A DNA stretch of 64,000 nucleotides, taken from positions 60,960 through 124,959 of the forward strand of contig JNDT01002398.1 in NCBI GenBank assembly GCA_000697055.1, in the 5' to 3' direction. The DNA is from Saksenaea vasiformis B4078. Taxonomy: Eukaryota; Mucoromycota; Mucoromycetes; Mucorales; Saksenaeaceae. This document shows, in pieces, positions 22,098-35,730 of this stretch. Both the position numbers and the translations under genes were made by a program. The notes under the pieces were generated by a model, which had not been told where the DNA came from, made no database searches, and saw only the letters and a list, made by a program, of their open reading frames with translations. Positions within the stretch are counted from its first letter, which is position 1. The number at the start of each line of letters is the position of its first letter.

Positions 22098-23092
22098 TTT
22101 TTAAGGGAAAGAAGTAAGAAAAAGGGCAAGTAGGAGGATCACCCAGGATTTTTATATACCTTTGCGCGGAGTTGGTAACCCGCTTTAGGCTCTTTTTTTT
22201 TTCTTTTTTTGCAATGTTACTGTCCCAGCCAACTGCAGGTGTAAAATTATCCAACAGTCAAAAGATCAATGTAACTTTTTCGATGCTCCCTAAACCCCTC
22301 TGCATATGAGAAGTTTAACATAAAGAGAAGTTATTTTACCAATAAATAGGATCTATAGGACGAGCAAAAAGGAAAAAAAAAGGTTCTAGTTTCAAACCCA
22401 GATTGCTTATTTTGTATAGCATTACAAAGGAGGAAGATTGATGTTGAGAAGCCTGGACCTTTGTTTCTTTCTTTATTCAAACATCTGAATCGGTCAAATT
22501 GATTTTTAAAAACAGATAATAAAGAGTACCGTATATGGCTTTCTCATTCTAAAATGTCATAATTACCTCCGCTGTTCAATTTTTATTTATTTGGTATCTT
22601 CGCAAATTGACGTTTCCGTTAGTCCTTTACCATTTTTGATCATTCCGTTGTGTAGCTTTCCGTTAAACATCCTCATGGATAATACAGTCGGAAAAAGGAA
22701 ATTAAATAAGAGTGAAGTGAGTCAATTGTTTGCGATCAGCAGCCTCTATGGGTATTACAGGATGTGTCTTTGCTCTCAAAATGAATTAGATATTTCGAAC
22801 CTTTTTGGTTCTTATCGGGGTGTGCAACGTAACAAAAAATTGTTACTACGCAAAAGGGACGCACAACCCCTGGAACTGCACCAACTTGCAGAGTAGACAA
22901 GTAAGGTAGGTTTGTTGCCCCCGGCTCCATCTTGTATATCCAATAAGAATGCGATAAACTGATATCTTAACATGTCGTTCGTCTTTATTTCATAATAAAG
23001 AAAATAAAATTAGTTATGTTTCTCTTTCTCTAGAGCTTGTGTATGACAGAGAAATATAAAAAAGAAAATCAACATCACAAAGAAATTAGGTA
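22098..23092. other. Intergenic between secreted protein and RAX2 3' end
   Basis: It holds the promoter of the minus-strand secreted protein on the left and the 3' flank of RAX2 on the right. No gene is recognised; the frame at 22591-22896 has no motif. Confidence 0.45.
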
Positions 23093-26000
23093 TTATTGCG
23101 CAGCAGGTGCTCTTTCAACGTAATTACTTGGGAATACACCTTGCATTGGTTCTCCGTTGCCTAATAATTACATATGAGTTACAACATCTCTCCACTTCTG
23201 CACTATTAAACTTACCATCGTCTTTGTAACCCATCCACCAAATATCGTCACTTGAGTCAATGACAACGATAGGATCGCCCTTGTCAAACCCAAGCTCACC
23301 ATGCTCACGTGCATTGAAGTCAAACTTTGCGTAATATAGATGGGGATGATCTTCTGTTGACGGCAGATCGTCTGCATTATTACGGGCTGCAGCCTCCACT
23401 GCTGCTTTAAAGTTACTACATCGTTTAGATGTCTCAACCACAGGTGCCAACTGCTCCTCCTCTTCTCGTACAGAAGTAATAGGTTCACGTGATGAGAAAT
23501 AATCTTCAACCATACGCTTTGAGGAAGCCCGACCTTCTAGAGGGCCGAGCCCAATAGACGGTGCTGCAGATAAACGCGAGCTGCTTCTCGAATGGTCGGC
23601 ACCAAACGTTTCTTGGTCTAGGTTGGAAAGATTTACCGTATCCGCTGCTGACGGTTCAATCAATGTGGGAGGGGCGTGTCCCGTTTCAATAGGCGATGGG
23701 ACCTGGGCCATCTTGTACCTCACAGAGGGTGACTCGGGACTAGATAAAGTTGCTTCGTGAGGCGGTGTAAGACCAAATGGCCGACTGAATTCTGTCTGAA
23801 TCGGAGGTAACGGGATCGCTTCAGACCAGCGTGCTGAAGTGCGAGCAGAGTTGGTATCGAAGATATTGTCATCCAAAGCATTATAACTCTGAGCAGCCTC
23901 CTTTTCCTTCCCAGGTGGAAGCTCATACACATCGTCAAATGCGGATTTTGGAGACTCGGCTGTGTCGTCCTTCGGGGCTTCTTCTTGGCGTGGGGCTTGT
24001 TGACTCGTGCTTTTCGACTCCGTTGATTGTGATGCTGTGACGTTCTGTGCCACTATACTACTACTGCTAGTGGTATCGTTGCTTGGACTTCGATCTGTTA
24101 TCTTTGAAGTCACGGAGGCGGTGTCGTAATTTTCGCTGAGATGCTCATCTAGGTCTTTCGGCCATACAACAGAAGACAGATTGAGACTCGATTGGTACGA
24201 ACGAAGTCCTGCAGATGTACGCTGTTTCATTCCCCTGATGGAGGACGGTAAAGATTCTGGCGTAGAGGACTTAATAGGCGCTATCTTGACTTGGTCTTTG
24301 GCATCGTCTGCCGAGGGAGCTGTTGTCCAACGAGCAAAATCAGGATCCGACGCAAATCCCTCGGAGATCGACTGTGAAACAGGGACTAACGTGTTTTTGC
24401 TAGTTTCAAAGCTGGAAGAAGAAGTATCTAAATAAATTGAGTTCGTCGCTGGCCCAATTGTCGCCATGCCAAGAACTGAGTTCGTAGTATAGTTCGTCCA
24501 TCGGACGTTGGAGGGTTGTGCTTGTTCGGCACCAAGTGTACTCTGACCGACATTCCCCTTGGAAACGAGTGTGCTGCTAGAGCCGGAATCCAGCGCGCTG
24601 TGTTCTTGTGTCATGTTTTGGTTTGGTTTGCCTTCATGCGAGGACATTCCTGCAGCAACAGAAGAAACAACAGAGGTACCTAGAGCGGACTCTGCCAACC
24701 CTGCATTAGTCCATCTCACTGTTTCTGGTTCAGCAAAGTTGAGAGATGTCTCCAACTTGCCCTGGGTTGGCTCAGGAGTAGCTGCTTGGGATCCAAACGC
24801 CATGGAGCTTATTTCAGGAGCAATCACAGTAGTTGTAACGGCGTTAGGTCGGTCGTGATGGTTATCAGAGTTCGAAATGGCAGCACCGGTAGGTACCACA
24901 GATCGTGACTCAAAGGTAGCTTGTGAACTACCATAGTTCGGTATGTTAGCAAACGCAACGGAATCCATCTGAGGTGTGATCGAACGGTTTTCCACAACAC
25001 CAGCCTGTGCTTGCGGGGTGGTAGCATATGTTGTGGCCGATGTAGTGACAGCGCTAGCCAAGGTACCATTTCCAACCGCAGGTGTAATGGATCGTGTTTC
25101 GAAGGATGCGGTCTGGCCTTGGATATGCGAGAGATCGCCATACGCAACCGAACCTATCTGTGGTACAACTGAGCGATTTTCAACCGTGTGCTGATGGTGT
25201 TGCGATCCAGAGAAATAATCGACCGTAGGTGCAATGGCTCGTGTCTCGGACGGCTTCGCTTGACCCGGGGAGACATTCTCAAAGGCCAAGGAACTCATAT
25301 GCGGTTGCACGACACTATTCTCAACGTTATGTGGCCGGTTTGCACTCTTATCGCCGTGCGGTGCAAATGCACCAGCAGCGGCAACACCAGCACCAACCGC
25401 TGGTGCGGCTGAGAAACCTATATAGGAAGCAGCTTCTCCCTCGGCATGCGAGAGACGTCCAAAAGCAATAGAATCCATTTGGGGTGTAATTGTTTGATTC
25501 TCGACAGCATGTGAATGATCCTGATGAGACACAGTATGTGCTGCAAACGCGCCACCGGCTATTGGTGCAACTGAGTGTGCTTCGGCCGTGGACACACGAA
25601 TGTCGGGAGTGATCGAGCGACCATCAAATGACGTGTAATAGCTTTCTGGTGTAACCGAGCGCTCATCCATGAAACTAGAGAAGTGGTTTGGCGTAAGAGA
25701 TCTATCTGATATCATTGAAATCGGAGTGACAGCAGCGGCAGTGGCCATGCCTGACGGCATATTCGTCCATCTGACAGTAGAAGGATTGACTTTAGCTGCT
25801 GGTGGAGGAGCTACGTCCTGGTACGCTGTAGCCTGTTGATCCGAGGAATGTGGCATGAAACCCATCGAAGCCGTTTCATCCCTTGTGAATTCGCTGCTTA
25901 CAGCTACACCGATCGCAGATTGTCTAAACGGATTATGAGGGTTGCCCATCATCGGTTTGAAGGTATCATCTCGGCCATGAATTTCACTTTCGGGACGAGC

Positions 26001-29000
26001 AAACGATTCTGGTCGAGCTGGGAACGCTGTCGTGTCAATTCCTCGCTGGCCGGTCGCTTCTGACCTCGAGTTGGCAACCGCTGCACTGCCTGCTCCTGCT
26101 ACTGCTGCCGTCGCTGCTACTGCAGTAGCCCCGGGTGCTGTTTCCGACATCTCATAGTACCTAGGCTTATCGCCTTTCATCGTATCCGCATGAACGGTTT
26201 CGTCGATTGGGTACTCTGCTTTAGCGTTGTACAGTAACCCGCTTGCTCCCGCAGAGTCCAACATGGCGATGAGAGATTGAGGGCGACGAGGAGGTTTTCC
26301 GTAGTAGGCAGCTATACTGACGGACGGATCCACACTGGCATCACGCTTTCGTTTGACAAAAATAATGCCAAATGCTCCAAGCACAATCGCGAATACGATA
26401 CCAAGGGCCGCTGCAACCGAAATTAAAACGACAATAGGTGTGGGGAGATAATCTACGCAGGGGTAAGTTTTGTGCCGCGTAAGGAAAGATCTACTCACTT
26501 GTCCTATGTATCTGTATATTGTACGACTTGAAAAAGACGCTACTCAATAACCCAGGAGAGCCATCTGCGCGAGAAGCCACCAGATAAGGAAGATACTTGG
26601 AGCCGTCGTACAAAGCTGCACTAAGGTTACCGTAGGACCCGAGGTTTAAAAAGCCGGTAACAAGCAAAACACTCGAGTTGTCGCCAAAAAGGTTTGTTTG
26701 GCTGCCGTTTGTTGTGGGTAACACATTAATTTGATGAACAACGCTTCCCGGCCCGAGCTCCTGATCTACGATATTGTTTATGTCGATCCTTACAAACTTC
26801 AAACAAACATCGCATACATACCTGGAACAGCAAATTGTTCTCCATTCCACACCCGTATATAGGATGTAGTGTCCGTCCTGGGCAAACTGTGAGTGCTCTC
26901 TGTTTCGAAGAACGGTCATATGCTACTTACCGTCCAGCGATGAAGGTCTTCCTTGTGGTGTTGTCGTAGGATACCGAACAAGAGGGTCCAGGGAGGCCGG
27001 ATGCTGATAAATCTGGTGCAAATGTGCTCCAATCGTTCTGCTGATAATCATACTGTGCAATTGGTACGGAAGCACCATTCAATTTTAAGTCCCCAGCAGC
27101 AATAAGTTTGTTCTACCAGAACAGGGTAAGCCTTTCCGAGATAAAACTATGATATCATGTAAACTTACATCGGTGAAAACAAAGTCGAGTACTTCGCCAA
27201 CTACACCGTCCCCTAGATTGTTCCACTGACGTGCTGATGTGTCGAGTGCACAAATGCTATTGCAATTCAAAGACCCGGCGGTACTGAAATTTCCGGCCAC
27301 GACGATAACGCCATCAACTGGGTTGTAGCGAATCATATTAATCTGAGCGGGAGATCCGTCCGCCGCTAATGAATCAATGTCAGATGCATCTAACTCCTTT
27401 TGTCAAAACTTACTGCGCAAATCAGGCACCTCCATAAATTTTCGAGCAACCAAGTCATAGATAGCCAAGGAACTAGAGTTACCCGTCTTTGCAGAGAATT
27501 GGCCACCGATATAAAGGAGGTTATTACTGACTGCCATGGCGGTGACATTTCCCATCAAATCAGCACCAATACCACTCCATGTTCCATTCTGATAGAATGC
27601 CACGTTCTGAATATTCCCGTCGAGAACAAAGGATCCGCCCACTATAGTTGTAGAAGCATTGTTGTTATTCACGTCGTTCCAGAAGGCCCCTGCTTGGATC
27701 ACAAAATTGGCAGTGTTGGTTGGATAAATAGGGAAGGGTGCCAGGCTTGTGTCTCGCTGAATATACGATAATCCGCTGGAAGCAAAACGCTGAGCACTCT
27801 TTATGTTGCCCACCAGGTAGTCTGTAGGCCCGTTCCTAGAACCTTTCATACTGTACGCTCCATAGATGATTCCTGACACAAAGGGTGACGTCGTTGACCA
27901 TGATGCACTGGTGGTGTTCCACCATGCATTACCAGAAGACACGTTAGCCTTGTTAGCGGAACCAGTCAACAATGCTGTGTATCCACCAGATACAAGAATT
28001 TCCTGGTTGACGTTATGGAGTGCATTTACTGGACCGTTGACACCCTATAAAGTCGATCAGCTTCTATTCGTTGCTAGAGACATTTTTTTTTTTCGCATTA
28101 CGTTTCCAATAGCATTCCACGTCTGCCTCTTGATATCATAGCGTGCAACATTGTTAAGGTCTAGTTTACCACCATTCGTTGGCGCAGTAAAAGCTCCTCC
28201 GACATAAAGGTCTAATCAGCAAGTTCAGTGTTACGTGCTGTAGGACCTCCTTAAGACTAACCTGACCCGACACGAAGTAACGACGAGACAGGTCCATTGA
28301 GACCTGCGCTATTCAGCGGGGTAAGTTTTTGGGACGCTTGATCAAGTTTCACGATGTTTTGATAGGCCACAGGATTCGTGGGGGCAGAACTGAATGCACC
28401 GCCAAGATACAGATCACCATCGGATGACTCCATGGCGCGCACTTCAGACCGGTAAGGTACGTTATCTATTGCCATTGCAAATGTCAGCATCCACATTTCA
28501 TACCGTATGGATATCTTACCGGGCAAACGGCTCCAGGGCAGCGATTGACGGGTTGTCATATTGACAGGCTTTGCTGGATCATACTGTAGCACACTAGATA
28601 GATTGGGTTCGGATGATATCTTGACGAATTGAACTGCTTGTGCCACAAGCGACACGGTGTTGCTGGATGGTTTAGTAGCATTATGTGCAACTGTCAAGAG
28701 GGCATGCGGTTGAAAATAGCTGGAAGTTGCGTCGATATAGCCAGAGTAGATGAGATCACTTTTATCTTTGTCGGAGATGTTCTGATCAATCGTCCTTGTA
28801 GCCCAGTGATTTGGCGACCAGTTGACAGTGACATCGACGGAAGTACGCTGATTACAGTTTGATGATCCTACACAATTTGGCGTGTATAGCAGTACGTCGT
28901 AGTAGCCAGATTCTGCAAGGTAAGGAATAAAATCTACGGATGCATCGGTCGATCTCAACTGTGAAGCCGGGAACGTGGTTGTCAGTATACGCCGATATGA

Positions 29001-30375
29001 ACCGTTTTGTAGACTAGATTTCCAAGAGCCTTTAGCCACAGCTCGTGATTGCTGTTGTGCACACTTGGGGAAGTTGGCAGTGTTATCAGCGTGAACAAAC
29101 ATCTCTGACTGGAAAATCTCGACGCTACTCAGTCCGCCGCCGGCTCCATACCATGAGTCTATGGAAATGCGAAGTCCGTTGTACATTTTTGGATTCAAAA
29201 TTCTAAAATCTTGATAAGCAATACTGGGGTTGTCGCTTAGCGTGCAATTGGTGGAGCAGGTTACAGTTCGTAAGGACAGCGGGTCAAAGTACGTCAAATT
29301 AAGGTTGACATTGTCAGGCAGGCCCACGACGCTTCGTGCATGCTATAAGTATTCTCTGTGCGAAGGAATGTGCATTTTTTTTTTAACTTACGAGAACTGT
29401 TTTGTTCCTCGACCATCCAAATGTGTATTGGCGAGACGAATGAGGGATGGTGTTACCATGTAGATGAAGGAGGCTTGCCAGTACCCTTGGCTATTTTCAC
29501 GAAGTAGCCATGGCTTTTGGTTCGTGCTGTTGGTACACAGAACGCTTTGCGGGTCGTTGTAAGTCGTGTCTGAGTTGCCTGCATTAACTATCTGTACGGA
29601 GATCGTGAAGTTAGAACCTAGTGTACGTCAAGGGGCATGGACCTATTAATTAAAGATGTCCAAAAAGGGAACCTAATGTACTTACAGCGGGAGAAGCTAG
29701 ATCGATAGGTTGACTAGCGGGTGCGTAATTCATTTGACCATCCGCTGTTGTATCAAACAGTCCACCAAATACAATTGTTTTCCCATGCTTTACAATGCTG
29801 TTCACGGGACCATTAAATCCTTTCCATGGTACGCCCGCCCAAGCGTGGTTTTTCCACACTGCAGCTCCACCGCCGAACTGAGCGAGCGAATTGGAGTAGA
29901 GGGGGGCTGGAGCAAGTGGCGCAAGGAAATTACCACCAGCATAGACGCTATTTGTTTCTTCATCGCAAAGTAATGCATACACGGGGCCATCCAATCCATT
30001 CATCAGTGGAGAGATAGCGTTGTTGCCGAGATTAATTTTAGCGATGTTTATGATAGTCTCATTGCCTAGTTGCTGGAAGTCTCCTGCGACATATAGATCA
30101 GAAGAGGCTGACATCAAACAAGTAGCATAGATCGATCCATTGACGGAGGTTGAGGCAAGCAATTCGAAAGTTTGATTTGAAAAGGATAGCAAGGATGCTG
30201 TGGTTGGATTGATTTGTGTCAATTGGCGTGTGTCGCTGTAGAGTGAAATTCCGCCGTAGGATCCTGCGATGCCTATTTGTTCCAATTTTCCGAGATGGAT
30301 GTTGGGGAGTTCCATGTATGAGGCATGGCACAGGTGTACTATCAAAATACACCACAGCCAGGCATACAAATGCAT
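23093..30375 (-). CDS. RAX2: RAX2-like cortical polarity marker with SH3 tail
   Basis: This is a single-pass plasma-membrane protein of the RAX2 family, which marks sites of polarised growth and budding. The ATG at 30375 opens a signal peptide (MHLYAWLWCILIVHLCHA). The ectodomain is split over many exons with small introns and has recurring beta-propeller motifs of the form GGxF (YAGGNFLAP, VFGGLFDT, LYLGGAFSSAP, IVGGSFVLDG, YIGGQFSAKTG). A transmembrane helix (PIVVLISVAAALGIVFAIVL) near 26440 is followed by a basic stop-transfer KRKRD. A cytoplasmic tail of about 1,080 residues follows, with degenerate repeats. The last residues form an SH3 domain (YYAKFDFNAREHGELGF, DIWWMGY, GVFPSNYVERAP), completed by a final exon 23093-23160 after an intron at 23161-23215. 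Exon limits inside the ectodomain are approximate. Confidence 0.88.
24750..25660 (-). repeat. Degenerate repeats in the RAX2 cytoplasmic tail
   Basis: Units of roughly 40-60 residues recur with cores like VENRSITPQMDSVAF, VENRSVVPQIGSVAYGDL, VENSVVQPHMSSLAF and VENQTITPQMDSIAFGRL, alternating with FETRSITP-like half units. This is internal tandem duplication within the coding exon; Ser/Thr-Pro sites suggest phosphorylation targets. Confidence 0.8.
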
Positions 30376-31191
30376 GTTGTTGTTTCTCTCTTTTTCTTTT
30401 CTTTTCTTTTTCTCTCGTAATCACAGATGAGCAATCAGGCAAAGAAATGGTAATAAACACAGTACTAGGGAGGAAATATAAAAAGAGATAACTTTCAGGA
30501 GATCAGAAAGCGGACAGGAGAATGTGATCTATACAAACATGAACGGCGGGATTACTATGTCGACGTAAAGAGCGATGCGCTGTACGGTTTGGAATGGGAG
30601 AATGGGTATATAAACATATATATATTCCGTATATATATGTATATATAAAGGAGATAGATAGTTAGATTATACTAACAGAAAACAAGGAGAAACGAGTGGA
30701 GAAGGAAAGGAAAGGCACAGAACGGTTCGAGCGTAAGAGAAACTTTACACATGGTAGTTAGCTGGTGCCTTTCAGGTTACACCAGACAATGAACTGAGTT
30801 TTGTCTTTTTTACTGCTCTACTGTTTATTTTTGGCGACATTATCGTCTTCAACAATCTACAGGAAGGGGTTAATTGTGGTCAACAACTGTTGCCCTCCAA
30901 CCACGAGATCAGTACTCGTGTTATATACCGATGATGGTTTACTAAATATTTGGGTGGCGGCTAAGATTCCTATTCATCAAGGTATGACAGGGACGCACGA
31001 GGCATGTCGCCATTGTGTTTTCTCGAGGGTTTCCATTGCACGCAGGATACGTGTCGTAAATGGATCAATGTGATTGGTAGACCTTTGTATTTTTATAGAC
31101 TTTGGCGTAGTTACATTTTTCAAAAGACATTGATGTAAATAAGAGAGAGATCCCCGTTTCAAGGGGTGTTGCATTGTCTCCTAATGATATA
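30376..31191. other. RAX2 promoter and intergenic stretch
   Basis: It lies upstream of RAX2 and downstream of the bHLH gene (both on the minus strand). It contains CT/GA-rich tracts next to the RAX2 start and a TATATA-rich microsatellite at about 30617-30650. No gene is seen. Confidence 0.5.
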
Positions 31192-32374
31192 CTACAAGTA
31201 TCCTCGTTCCTGTTTGAGCGCCGATATCTCTCGTCGTAGCTGGGTAATCTCATTTTCCATGTCATAATCACGGTGCTTAAGAACAGTGATATATTCGACA
31301 GCTGCAAGGTAGATCAGTAAGCATCCTATTTAAGGATTTTGGTTACCTTTGCTTAATATTTCCCATTTGCTTGTCTTTAAATTCTTTTCCACCGGTAGCG
31401 AATCCCGTAATTCGTCAAAGAGCTCTTTCATCTCCTTTCTTCGTTTTCGCTCCGCTAATTTATGACTGATTCGGAGTTCGGGACTTCTAGAATATGTTGT
31501 CTCCGACCGATAGACGTTCCGGTCCGTTCGTTCAGGTACAGATCCGTGGCGAGCAGCCGGCATAGATGCCCGTCTACCTAATCCACATCTACTGTCTGTT
31601 GTCATTGTGTTATGAACATCGTCAAACGCAGAACGTTGAGATATGGAGCGAAGACACGGTAAATCTCTTGAATGAGCGTCGCTCTCACGTATTGAACGTC
31701 TGTAACTACGGATTCCATTGGATACAGTTGTGGCATGTGTAGATGGAGAGAGCCTTTTGATTCTTCTTAATTCGGGAAGAGGAGGGCTGGACGGTGCCGA
31801 AAAAGGTCGCTCGGCAGAGGATTGAAAGGTGGACACTAATGAAGGAACGTGGCATGATCAATCGTCATGGCATAAAGATTAAGAAAGGAAATTATTACAA
31901 ATCAACCTTTGTTTTGTTCTGGAGATCCGCCAAAGGCGGATTGTAGCTCGGCGGTGGTAATTGAATGACGCCTATGAAAAGAATTTGTATCTTCTCGTTT
32001 TATAAATGGGGTCGGTAGCGATAATGGATCGCGATCTGGGGATATCTTAACTATCCCTTGAGGAGAGCACGGTTCAGGTGACATTCCTGCTGGCCGCGAA
32101 AGAGCCATCGTCGATAATCTACGACGCAGACCTTCATCAGACGCGATAGTCGACCGGAGTTGTATTGTCCCTGCTGACAAAAGACGTTCTTTATACGCGC
32201 AGGAAACGACTTCTTTGCTATATTCTTTTCCATTACGGTGATGCATTTACCTTGATCAGTATGTCTTGCATCGTCAACCGTGTCCATGGCGTTGTCATGC
32301 GAGACGGTGGACAAAAATAACTCACGAGCGGAAGGCAACAAACGACCTCGATTCTCAAGATGTGCAGACTCCAT
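31192..32374 (-). CDS. Basic helix-loop-helix transcription factor
   Basis: Four exons (32251-32374, 31907-32173, 31347-31835, 31192-31301) sum to 990 nt, giving 329 residues; all junctions keep frame. The N-terminal two thirds is Ser/Pro/Arg-rich and disordered, with SP and RRxS sites. The bHLH starts near residue 240: basic region ISHKLAERKRRKEM, helix 1 KELFDELRDSL, loop PVEKNLKTSK, helix 2 WEILSKAVEYITVLKH, then a leucine-zipper-like coil (MENEITQLRREISALKQE) to the end. The E and RxR residues of ERKRR fit E-box binding. The domain resembles fungal regulators of filamentation or metabolism, but no specific orthologue can be claimed. Confidence 0.88.
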
Positions 32375-33176
32375 AACCTGTTCCAGCGCAGGAAAAGAGG
32401 AAATTGGGTTACACCGTTTAACAACAAAACAAGGACTGGTTCATTCCAAATATATATATATATATATAAGAGAAAAATGCAGGTGACCTCGACAAGTTGA
32501 AGGAGGAGACTAGGATTCGTTCGTTGAAGTTCGTTATCTTGCGTAAGTACGGTCAGTGCAGTTGCCTCCTTGGTCACATTAAGACCATGTGTACTGCAAC
32601 ACACAATATATGAATGTAACAACATTAATCCGCCCGTGCTTTCTAAAAGAGTTATGACGCGATTGATTGAGGTGATTCATCCGAAATAACGTTTAAGAAA
32701 TGAGATAATGGTTTATCTTTTCTTCCTTTTCATTATTATGACTCGATACGTGTGTTTAGCTGTCGTTGATGAGATGCATGAAAGTGTGATGCTTGCATGC
32801 AGAACTATAGAAAAATAATGGGAAAACGCAACAAAAAGGATAAGTTCAAAAGAAAAGAAAGAAAGAATCGCTTACCCATTTGCTGGATGTGCATCAGTAA
32901 TAAGCATTTGGGCTGCCATCACCTATTTGGCAATAGTTTTAATTTCGTCTGCTCCCATTTCCAAAAGGCTATAGGTATTTCGTTCTTGTGTCGTTGATGA
33001 TGAAAATCGCGGCGGAGTTTCCTAGATTCGCCGACAGAATAATTTTGCAAGCTCATGGTGCAACTCTTCCAAGCAGGTGTTCGTACGTACTGTCTTGCCT
33101 TTCAGTATTATCCGCAACTTTCCGCAATAGCGCTGCTTGGTCTTGTCGTAGACTTTGTGTGAAGTCTTTATCTGAT
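32375..33176. other. Divergent region between bHLH and biotin ligase genes
   Basis: About 800 bp shared by two divergent genes. A TATATATA tract lies at 32452-32466, close to the bHLH start. The biotin ligase frame is open upstream of its ATG back to 32988, but the start chosen fits the family. Confidence 0.5.
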
Positions 33177-35313
33177 ATGAATGTCCTTGTCTATAACGGC
33201 CCTGGCACTTCGCCCAACGCTGTGCTCCAAGCCTATACCTGCACAAAATCACTTTTGGGACATGCTTACGATGTTATCAAAGTCGATGCCAACGTCCTGA
33301 AATCCGAACCATGGGAAGAAGGTTGTTCTCTTTTTGTTATGCCCGGTGGCCGAGATATACCGTACTGTGAACATCTCAATGGCCAGGTCAATGCAAGAAT
33401 ACGCCACTTCGTGGAAAATGGAGGACGATACCTAGGATTCTGTGCCGGCGCATATTATGGTTCCAAGATCGTCGAATTTGAGAAAGGAACACCCATGGAG
33501 GTGGTAGGTTCCCGTGAGTTGGGTTTTTTCCCTGGAATTGCTCGTGGTGCAGTCTATCCGGGGTTTGTGTACAACTCAGAGAAAGGTGCACGGTCCGCGC
33601 CTGTGCAGATCGATCAGAGAGTCCTTCCTGGCGTAGCTGAGACAATGCATCTCTACTTTAACGGTGGCTGTTACTTTGTAAACGCACACACTTACGATTC
33701 CGTTGAAGTCCTGTGCAGGTACACAGATCGTGATCTTTGTAAGGACGAGGAAAACCCGGCGGCTGCTATTTATAGCCGCATTGGCAAAGGACATGCCGTC
33801 TTGACAGGCGTTCATCCCGAGTACGATATTACAACGATGGATCTATCAGAAGCAGAAGAGAAAGACAAGATCATTCGTGAGGCCGCTGCATCAGAGACAG
33901 CAAGACAGGAATTCCTGCGAAGCATTTTCGCTAAAATGGATCTCAAGGTGCATAACAGCTCTGTCCCAGAACTGACACCGATTTACTTGTCAACAAACTC
34001 AGGAGAATTAACTGAATCAATTACGTCGAAACTCTTAAGTAAAGCCGACCCAGCAACACAAATTCTTACAGATGCCAACGACCGCTTCCACCTGGAAGCA
34101 TTGGATAATCATGCTTTGCCCGTTGAGAAGCTCTCCGCACTTTCGATCAACCAACGTTTGGAGAATGCAACGCCGACGTTGAGAGTAGTTTATCCTCCTG
34201 CGGAACAAGGCAAACCTTCAATTGTTCCTCGTTCTCTTACACCGCATTTTCAAGTTGAAGATTACTTTCAGGCCTTAAAAGACAGACGAGCTCAAGAATG
34301 GGGAGGTGGAGGATGGTATCGGTTTGGAAATGCCATGCTCTATGCTGATGTGATAACCAGCACGCAGACAATTCTGGACAAGTAGGAACAAAGCGTATTC
34401 ATGGACTTTGCGCCTTACTTTTTGCACAGGAACTATAGCTTTGCGCAGACACTTCCCACAGGTCTTGTATGCTTGGCATCAAACCAGATTGCTGGCAGAG
34501 GTAATACAACACAACGAAATACAGAAAGCTTATCAGAAAGCAGGTCGCGGACGCAATTCATGGGTTTCTCAGGCTGGCGCCGTTCAGTTCAGTCTTGTTA
34601 TCCGACACAGTTTGAAATTGCAGCGCGCACCAGTAGTGTTCATACAGTATATTGTGGCACTGGCTGTCATTGAAAGTATCAGGACGCGAAAGGGTTACGA
34701 GGACGTTCCTTTGCGACTTAAATGGCCCAACGATATTTACGCTGATCTTCCCGATGCTGGGTTGAAGAAAGTGGGAGGGCTGCTGGTCAATTCTAGTTTT
34801 GCTCAGGATGAATTTTTACTGGTTGTTGGTAATACGTGTCAAAGAATAGAATGAACGGTGCTTACTGACACTCATGTAGGTTGCGGTATCAATCTTTCAA
34901 ATCCTCAACCAACGGTTTCTATTAACGATGTGATCGCGGCTCACAACCCCAGGTTACCGAGGTTGTCCGCCGAGAATGTCCTTGCCAATATTCTAGTAAT
35001 CTTTGAAAAGTTTTACAATGAATTCTGCGAGAACGGGATGGGACCCTGGTTCTTGGACGTCTACTACAGACGTTGGTTGCACAGGTAATATCACACGGCA
35101 CTTATTGTTGCTAGCGCAGCTCACATACAGTTTAGTGAGAAATTGGTCACGCTCACGACGCATGACAATGTGCGGGCTAAAATCGTTGGTATCACAAGTG
35201 ATTATGGTATGCTCGAGGCTGTCAGCGTGGACGATCCGCGAAAACGATTTACACTCCAACCTGACGGCAACAGTTTCGACATGCTGAAGGGGCTGATTAT
35301 CAAGAAAGAATAA
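33177..35313 (+). CDS. BPL1: Biotin-protein ligase (holocarboxylase synthetase)
   Basis: It attaches biotin to lysines of carboxylases such as acetyl-CoA and pyruvate carboxylase. Five exons (33177-34381, 34430-34500, 34544-34828, 34880-35084, 35136-35313) sum to 647 codons plus stop. The start MNVLVYNGPGTSPNAVLQ is typical of fungal BPL1. The N-terminal half is the BPL_N amidotransferase-like domain, with FVMPGGRDIPYC and the nucleophile-elbow-like GFCAGAYYG. The catalytic domain follows: QIAGRG/RGRNSW (biotinoyl-AMP binding), LKWPNDIYA, VGGLLVNSS and GCGINLSNP. The C-terminal cap contains VGITSDYGMLEAV. An upstream ATG frame would add about 60 residues but lacks family support. Confidence 0.93.
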
Positions 35314-35730
35314 AGATATCCTTCGGAGGAAGCCGCGAGAGCTTGCAAGAAGATAGTGCTTTGTTAGTCCAGAACAATAGAGTTACGAAATAGACGCCAA
35401 GAAAATTACAGGAAACTGTAATAACACCAGACCCCTTTTTTCCCTTTTTTTTCAGCAGTATTGTGTAGCAATAAAATATAAATGGTCTACTAACAAAAGG
35501 CGCTAACCAGTCTGTATTTTGTGGAGCGGACGATCTTATTGTTACTTTCTTATAGAGCGCTTTTTCATAAAGGAAACGAAAGATCCAAATATTTGGCAAA
35601 TGCACTTTTCTCGTATTCCGTTTGATTCATTGGACGAATTGAGTGAACGGAAATAATGGATCCACCGTTACAAACGAGCAGACAGTAACAACTCTTTTCT
35701 GGAAGATTCTATACTGTTTATTGAACAGAC

